Of a DNA stretch of 64,000 nucleotides, positions 60,225-64,000 are shown piece by piece. The translations under genes and the position numbers were made by a program. The DNA is from Paramarasmius palmivorus (taxonomy: Eukaryota; Basidiomycota; Agaricomycetes; Agaricales; Marasmiaceae), in NCBI GenBank assembly GCA_037176845.1, contig JAYKXP010000055.1, positions 124,001-188,000 on the forward strand, given 5' to 3'. Position 1 is the first letter of the stretch. Every line of letters begins with the position of its first letter. The notes beneath the pieces are model-generated. The model did no database searches. It was not told the DNA's origin and was given only the letters and a program-made list of their open reading frames with translations.

Positions 60225-62150
60225 GCTCAGTCGACGTTAGCAAACACGCAAGTTATACATATTGTCATGGACGTTCATTTTTATACTCACGATTTTACGA
60301 TTTCTTCTCTGCTGCTGATTTCTTTCCCTTTATCTACCATTCTGATGCAACCCCCTTTTATCAGTTGATCCACAATTACATGTTCCCTTCCTTCCGGATT
60401 TACCTTGACATGGACGAATAATTCTCTCTGTACTCAGTAAAAGTCGATTTAGAGTAATGTGACTAGAACTATAGACATATCCTGTTCAATCGAAAATGAG
60501 TAACGGTGTCTTTGGTTTCGATCCTTTATACCAAACTGATCACTAATTTTTGAGATGGGTTTGTGAATGGTTCACGTTTACTAAGTTGAAGTGCAAGCTG
60601 TGAACGTTGTGAACGTTTGAATGTCAAGGAGAAGTCAAAAGATAGGGGTGTGTGAATTTTGCTTCGGCCGCAGGCAGTCCTTGATCGGCACGTTCTCTTC
60701 CTGCCCACCATTTTCGCTCTGCCAACATACTTCTCTACTTCCCGTCATTCGCTCCAGCATTATAACAACCGTCATGGGATAAAACCGTTGCAAGCAAAAT
60801 GAAGGTCTCTGGGCCCTGTGTGCAGCTAGGAGCAACACAAAAGACGTGACGTGACCCATTCTCACTACTGGAGTTAAAGGACGTCGACGACGATGCTCTC
60901 GATATCGTTATCAAGTCAATGTGACTGGAAACTTTGGTCTCAGAACTTTTCGAATCACTGATATCAAGTTCGGTCGCCTTTTCAATCGTAGCAAATGATG
61001 GCACAATGAGGGCCTTGTTCGCAGCAGAGATATGGCTGTGAAGGTAGGCTCAACAACCTTTCCTGACTGAACTTGCCGGTTGATTCAGTGAAGCCGAAGC
61101 TGGGAGCATGTCAACCGACCCGGAACGCCCAGATTTCCCAATCAAACTGCTTCCGGAAGAACGAAGGCGGCGTGCCTTTCTTCTCGGTGCGTATTCCCTG
61201 TCGCTTGGGCTATCTGTGCTCATTACATATCAGGACGGTATCCAAAAGGCTACGAGTACTGCGCGCGCGACATAGGCTATCTGCATTCCGATTCAAGCGT
61301 TGCGACTACACCAAAGCTTCCGTGACACTTGTTGTGCAGGCTTTCGGGATTTTCACGGTGCTGACACCCATAGCACCGGAGCCATTTCGGCCAGACCCTC
61401 GTCAAACGCTCGATATTGTACCTACTTATGGGCCTACTTGCTCGACACAAACGTTAAGACTGAGCTGTACGTTTTCTGCTAGGATGCCGTCCCTTCATAT
61501 CCGAGTTTTTCGGTATGTGTACAACACGCTTCGACGCAGTCACCCCAAGATTTGTAGTGCTGAAGTTCGGTCTCAACACACCCTGGCTCTATCATGTTTT
61601 CGAATACTACTATCATTCGGCCTACCTCGCGGTTACAGTATCATATCATCAAACTCCCTCACGTCCGTGATTCTTCAGGTTCTTTATCATGCCGTACAAA
61701 TTACAGGATCACCATGACACCTGCCATGGCAATATGAGCAGAGTACCTGCAAACAAGGAGGAGAGAAATTTGCAATAACTCTGCGCATTCTCCGATAGTG
61801 CATCTGTGTACCCATATCCTCACAATTTGTGTTCTCCGCGTTCTCCATGTACAAGACCCGTAATCTATTCTCCTTAGAAAGGATTCAAACATTCCTTTTA
61901 ATGAAAAGGCTCCGAGTGAGCGCCGGTGACCTCTAACCGAATTTTGCTTAGTCATGGATTTCAGCACTGCTTCGGTCCATCTTGAACATTGACAAGTGTC
62001 AAGTTTTCCTTCCTCATCATACGCACAGGCAGCCAGCATACGCAGACTGAGCTCTTCCTGCCATTCCTTACTCTCCAATTTTCATATTTTTTGGCGGTTG
62101 ACTGAGCTACAGTCGCTGGTCGGTCTGTAACAAGTGAACGAAACTTTGAA
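60225..62150. other. Region with unresolved coding traces
   Basis: Three weak signals, none resolved. On the minus strand at about 60735-61030 a frame reads IVPSFATIEKATELDISDSKSSE and on into a Cys-containing part, with no ATG. On the plus strand from about 61109 MSTDPERPDFPIKLLPEERRRR may continue through a GTGCGT intron into GRYPKGYEYCARDIGYLHS. On the minus strand from 62078 MESKEWQEELSLRMLAAC is open for 125 codons. None has a known motif or a full splice chain. Confidence 0.3.
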
Positions 62151-64000
62151 ATGTACGTCTTGACAGGTTTCGTGTACAATTTTCCGTATTGAGCTGCTCA
62201 ACACAGGTCCTCACGGAATCAACCGCAACCTCAGAACCTGAAGGAACGTATTGCGGCCCTCGAACAGCGAAACAATGCCACTCCACCTCCCTCATCTTTC
62301 TCTACTTCTACACCCTCGTCAAGTTCAAGTCTTTTGACCCCTCAGCTGACTGGCGGAACATCAGCCTTGAAAGACAAAATCGCGAGATTCGAGAAAAAAG
62401 GTGGAGTTCCAGTTCCACGGGGCTCGTTTGGTTTAGGTGCACCCCCTCCCGCTGAAAATGGCCAGCCCAGACGGAGAGGTGAACTCGTCGGGAATCGTAT
62501 ACCATCAGTCAAATCACACCCTACTGGCCCTTTGAGTGCACAAACAACTGGAGGTTATGGGATGATGGGAGGAGTTAGTGCACACACAACGGGGGTCACA
62601 GCTCATACAACAGGCTCCATGAGTCTTACCACTCATATGACGGGCTCGACAGCGGTGACTACACCGACTAGCGCCAAAATTCCGGGACTGGAGTACGACG
62701 AGGACGACGAATCGACCGGTGGCTTTGCGCCGCCTGATTCAGCGCTAGGAGTTCCTCAGGGACTGGATTTTACATTCGCAGGGGATGTACCGCCCTCTCC
62801 GGGGCCTGCTTCTCCTCTGCCCTCATCGGCACGGTCTACATCGCCTCCACCGGAGGATTTCTTGACTAGGCAACAGTCGCAGTCTAATGCTCGACGCGGC
62901 CAGGCCTTTACTGCGGCACTAGAATTCGCGAAGAAAGCGGAGAGTGAAAACAAAGGTGTCTACACACGGACAACGTCACCTTCCCCGTCTCCACCGCCAA
63001 CTGCTAGCCGGAGATACTCGACCTTCGGTGCTGCTATCAATGGTGACGAAACAAAGGAAAAGGTAGATTATTTCAACTAATAAACTAGATATAACAGTGC
63101 TAATGTCTGAACAGGAAGAGACAATAGTTTCTGTTCCGAACCCCGGATTTGAACCACCACTTACCACGACCGCTATCAACACTGAATCTAAGGTGCGCTT
63201 CATCGTTATTGTGGGCTTAGCTCGCAACTGAGCGGCTATTCGGCAGTCCGAGGCGTCGGATGAGGTTGAATCGACACCAGAAATCGTTGCGTCACCTGTT
63301 AATGTTGCTTCGCCTCCCAAGGTAGCTTGCACATGTCCCAATACCTTGAAATTCGGCTAAACTACGATTTCATAGGTCGAAGCACCACTGCCGGTGCCAG
63401 AGAGAGTTGTGTCTCCTCCGCCGTCTGACATTGTGCCTGACAGCAAGGCACCTACATCGCCGCCGAAAACCCAATCTTCCAAAGTATCTATCACATCACC
63501 CAAAAGCGTCTCGAGCACACTGTCTGACGATAGCGACACCACCGTTGATGGAAAACCAGTGTTATGTGCTGATACTGATGAAGATGGTGAGTGTCTTTGG
63601 ATTTACATCGACCATAGGATCCTATTGAGATATCAATCAAACAGATTCAGATCTATTCGTGAAACCCATCAAACGTGATGGACACCGCTCGCCACCAAGC
63701 CCGCATTCCACTACTCCAAATCGATCTCTGCCATCAACACCACGAGATTCGACCGTGTCTATGCCAGCGACACCGAACTTGGAAGTCCCTTCTTCCCGAG
63801 ACTCCGTCCATACACGGGATTCGGTACTCTCCACATCAACGCGTGATTCCATGTTCACCACCGAATCTGAAGCGAGTCCCAGCCACCTGGCAATTGCCCA
63901 TAAAATCTCTCTGTCACCCGTCACCGAGAAAGGAAAGGCTATATTCATTCCCGGCGCAAAGGAAAGAGAGCGGTCTATATCCACAACTACTGCCACTGCA
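62151..64000 (+). CDS. Low-complexity cytoplasmic protein with split start codon (partial, runs off right edge)
   Basis: Function unknown. The start codon appears to be split: exon 1 ends in AT at 62152, a 54-nt intron (62153-62206, donor GTACGT, acceptor CACAG) follows, and exon 2 begins with G, giving MSSRNQPQPQNLKERIAALE. The exons 62151-62152 plus 62207-63062 are a multiple of three. The protein has a short coiled-coil-like start (LKERIAALEQRN), then LKDKIARFEKKGGVPVPRGSFGLG. A His-Thr-Thr-Gly repeat follows (AHTTGVTAHTTGSMSLTTHMTG), then long Ser/Pro/Thr-rich stretches with many SP motifs. Later exons (63115 onward) continue in frame: PGFEPPLTTTAINTES, ESTPEIVASP, RVVSPPPSDIVP. The 3' end lies beyond the window. 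Composition suggests a disordered, phosphorylated scaffold. Confidence 0.72.

Noticed and set aside
61073..61717. 214-codon plus-strand open frame
   Set aside because: Arg/Ser/Leu-rich composition, no start context, no motif, and a better coding look in another frame at its left end; kept only as an unresolved trace.

Overview
The window looks like nuclear DNA of a mushroom-forming basidiomycete (Agaricomycetes). Genes are dense, on both strands, and cut by many introns of about 45-65 nt. The window carries FunK1-type fungal protein kinases, F-box/leucine-rich proteins with a conserved intron, a ten-exon CE16 esterase, a SAPS protein and a Kre9/Knh1-like small secreted protein. No rRNA, tRNA, CRISPR array, replication origin or intact transposon was recognised.

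Layout. 0-3 kb: an ankyrin-repeat gene running off the left edge and an unknown gene, both minus. 4-8.7 kb: F-box gene 1, a decayed copy of its 3' end, and secreted carboxylesterase 1 (plus). 8.7-18.4 kb: CE16 esterase (minus), AP-2 mu (plus), SAPS protein (plus), FAHD1-like hydrolase (minus), small membrane protein (plus). 18.4-22 kb: sparse. 22-30.3 kb: F-box gene 2, carboxylesterase 2 and GH3 beta-glucosidase 1, all minus. 31-39.5 kb: small secreted protein, second small membrane protein, Cdc10-type septin, S1/P1 nuclease, WRAP73/WDR8. 39.9-45 kb: GH3 beta-glucosidase 2 and a truncated FunK1 kinase. 45-53.5 kb: P4-ATPase flippase, Hsp20, farnesyl diphosphate synthase, tiny gene. 53.9-57.5 kb: a small tandem family built of phase-1 exons with a Gly-Tyr-x-Pro junction. 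57.9-60.2 kb: an intact FunK1 kinase. 62.1 kb to the right edge: a low-complexity cytoplasmic protein whose start codon is split by an intron.

Two kinds of content alternate. One is conserved housekeeping genes (endocytosis, phosphatase regulation, septins, lipid flipping, isoprenoids, heat shock). The other is duplicated accessory genes: two F-box proteins, two carboxylesterases, two GH3 enzymes, two FunK1 kinases, and the tandem family. The secreted hydrolases (two carboxylesterases, CE16, two GH3, S1/P1 nuclease) fit a plant-litter or wood-decay lifestyle, but nothing shows them to be one co-regulated cluster.

Gene models were spliced by hand from GT-AG (and four GC-AG) junctions, reading frame and remembered family motifs; no alignment was run. 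Where exon lengths were summed, totals are a multiple of three, or off by exactly the suspected indel. Seven otherwise convincing genes carry short frame breaks, including conserved ones such as AP-2 mu, so base-level sequence error should be excluded before calling them pseudogenes.
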